DNA of 54,142 nt, taken from assembly GCA_903926205.1 (NCBI GenBank), contig CAIYID010000083.1, positions 1-54,142 of the forward strand, written 5' to 3'. The number at the start of each line of letters is the position of its first letter. The first letter of the stretch is position 1. Positions 54,002 through 54,142 of this stretch are shown one piece after another. The DNA comes from an uncultured Bdellovibrionales bacterium (GTDB taxonomy: Bacteria; Bdellovibrionota; Bdellovibrionia; Bdellovibrionales; Bdellovibrionaceae). A model generated the notes under the pieces. That model saw nothing but the letters and a program-made list of their open reading frames with translations, searched no databases and was not told where the DNA came from. The position numbers and the translations under genes were made by a program.

Positions 54002-54142
54002 TTTTGGTTCTTCACCAAAGGTAGGGGCAGTCACGGTTTCTGTTAGCTACAATATGCTTTCACTCTGATTCTATAATTTCCAAAGTTATGCATTCCATAG
54101 GCTCTATTCTGTATCTCATCCATTCTTCGATGTAAACCCTCG
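54002..54142. repeat. Terminal inverted repeat, right copy (IS end)
   Basis: Exact reverse complement of 1-141. The IS tip read into the element starts GGTTCTTCACC at 54006. The transposase fragment inside lies on the minus strand at 54043-54141. Confidence 0.85.
54043..54141 (-). mobile_element. Transposase C-terminal fragment, second copy (probably ISL3-type)
   Basis: The same 32 C-terminal residues and stop as at 2-100, inverted. The fragment is cut by the contig end. The stop lies about 37 bases inside the IS tip at 54006. Confidence 0.55.

Overview
The window looks like one complete contig from a member of the Bdellovibrionota (Bdellovibrio-like predatory bacteria) or a close relative. 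This rests on gene content and style, not on a database search. The DNA is AT-leaning. It carries c-di-GMP proteins (PilZ, HD-GYP), CarD/CdnL, SpoVG, many exported or lipoproteins of unknown function (one with the 'YQNC' lipobox I associate with Bdellovibrio), a pntAB transhydrogenase and ordinary core genes. The first and last 141 bases are exact inverted copies. Each carries the 3' end of the same transposase, probably ISL3-type, so the contig most likely stops at two inverted copies of one insertion sequence.

Layout. 1-430: IS end, phased GTAGCA repeats and initiator tRNA-Met. 700-5300: PilZ protein, exported hydrolase, VWA-repeat lipoprotein and papain-like protease. 5300-9290: P-type ATPase and Hsp20, preceded by a gene-free stretch of about 1 kb that looks like a long structured RNA of about 840 nt on the minus strand, with its own terminator. 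9290-13212: exported DUF2252 protein, an unknown lipoprotein, and a two-gene unit encoding a predicted exported R-S-E mono-ADP-ribosyltransferase and an exported partner. 13344-18978: RluA-type pseudouridine synthase, DedA, TatD, TcdA, a 43-aa membrane peptide and a deoxyhypusine-synthase-like protein lacking the catalytic lysine. 18996-22206: minus-strand nfu plus a three-gene ABC-2 exporter. 22326-26905: tightly coupled fba, lysS, double-rhodanese lipoprotein and CoA-transferase.

26937-38905: HD-GYP unit, recG, carD, gltX, cysS, uvrB, uvrC and a degenerate uracil-glycosylase-like gene. 39007-45535: SpoIID-like protein, a large secreted protein, an Lgt-like enzyme, a caspase-like lipoprotein split by one in-frame stop, and a large exported coiled-coil protein. 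45759-49346: pntA, pntB and a ferritin-like protein. 49570-53056: Cys-rich exported protein, histidine kinase facing two single-domain response regulators, and SpoVG. 53201-53997: tRNA-Gln followed at once by a HepT/MntA toxin-antitoxin pair with both diagnostic motifs, running into the right IS copy.

The core repair, translation and energy genes are ordinary. The best candidates for new biology are the long minus-strand RNA upstream of hsp20, the secreted ADP-ribosyltransferase pair, the Lgt-like/caspase-like lipoprotein unit with its stop codon, and the lysine-less deoxyhypusine-synthase homologue.
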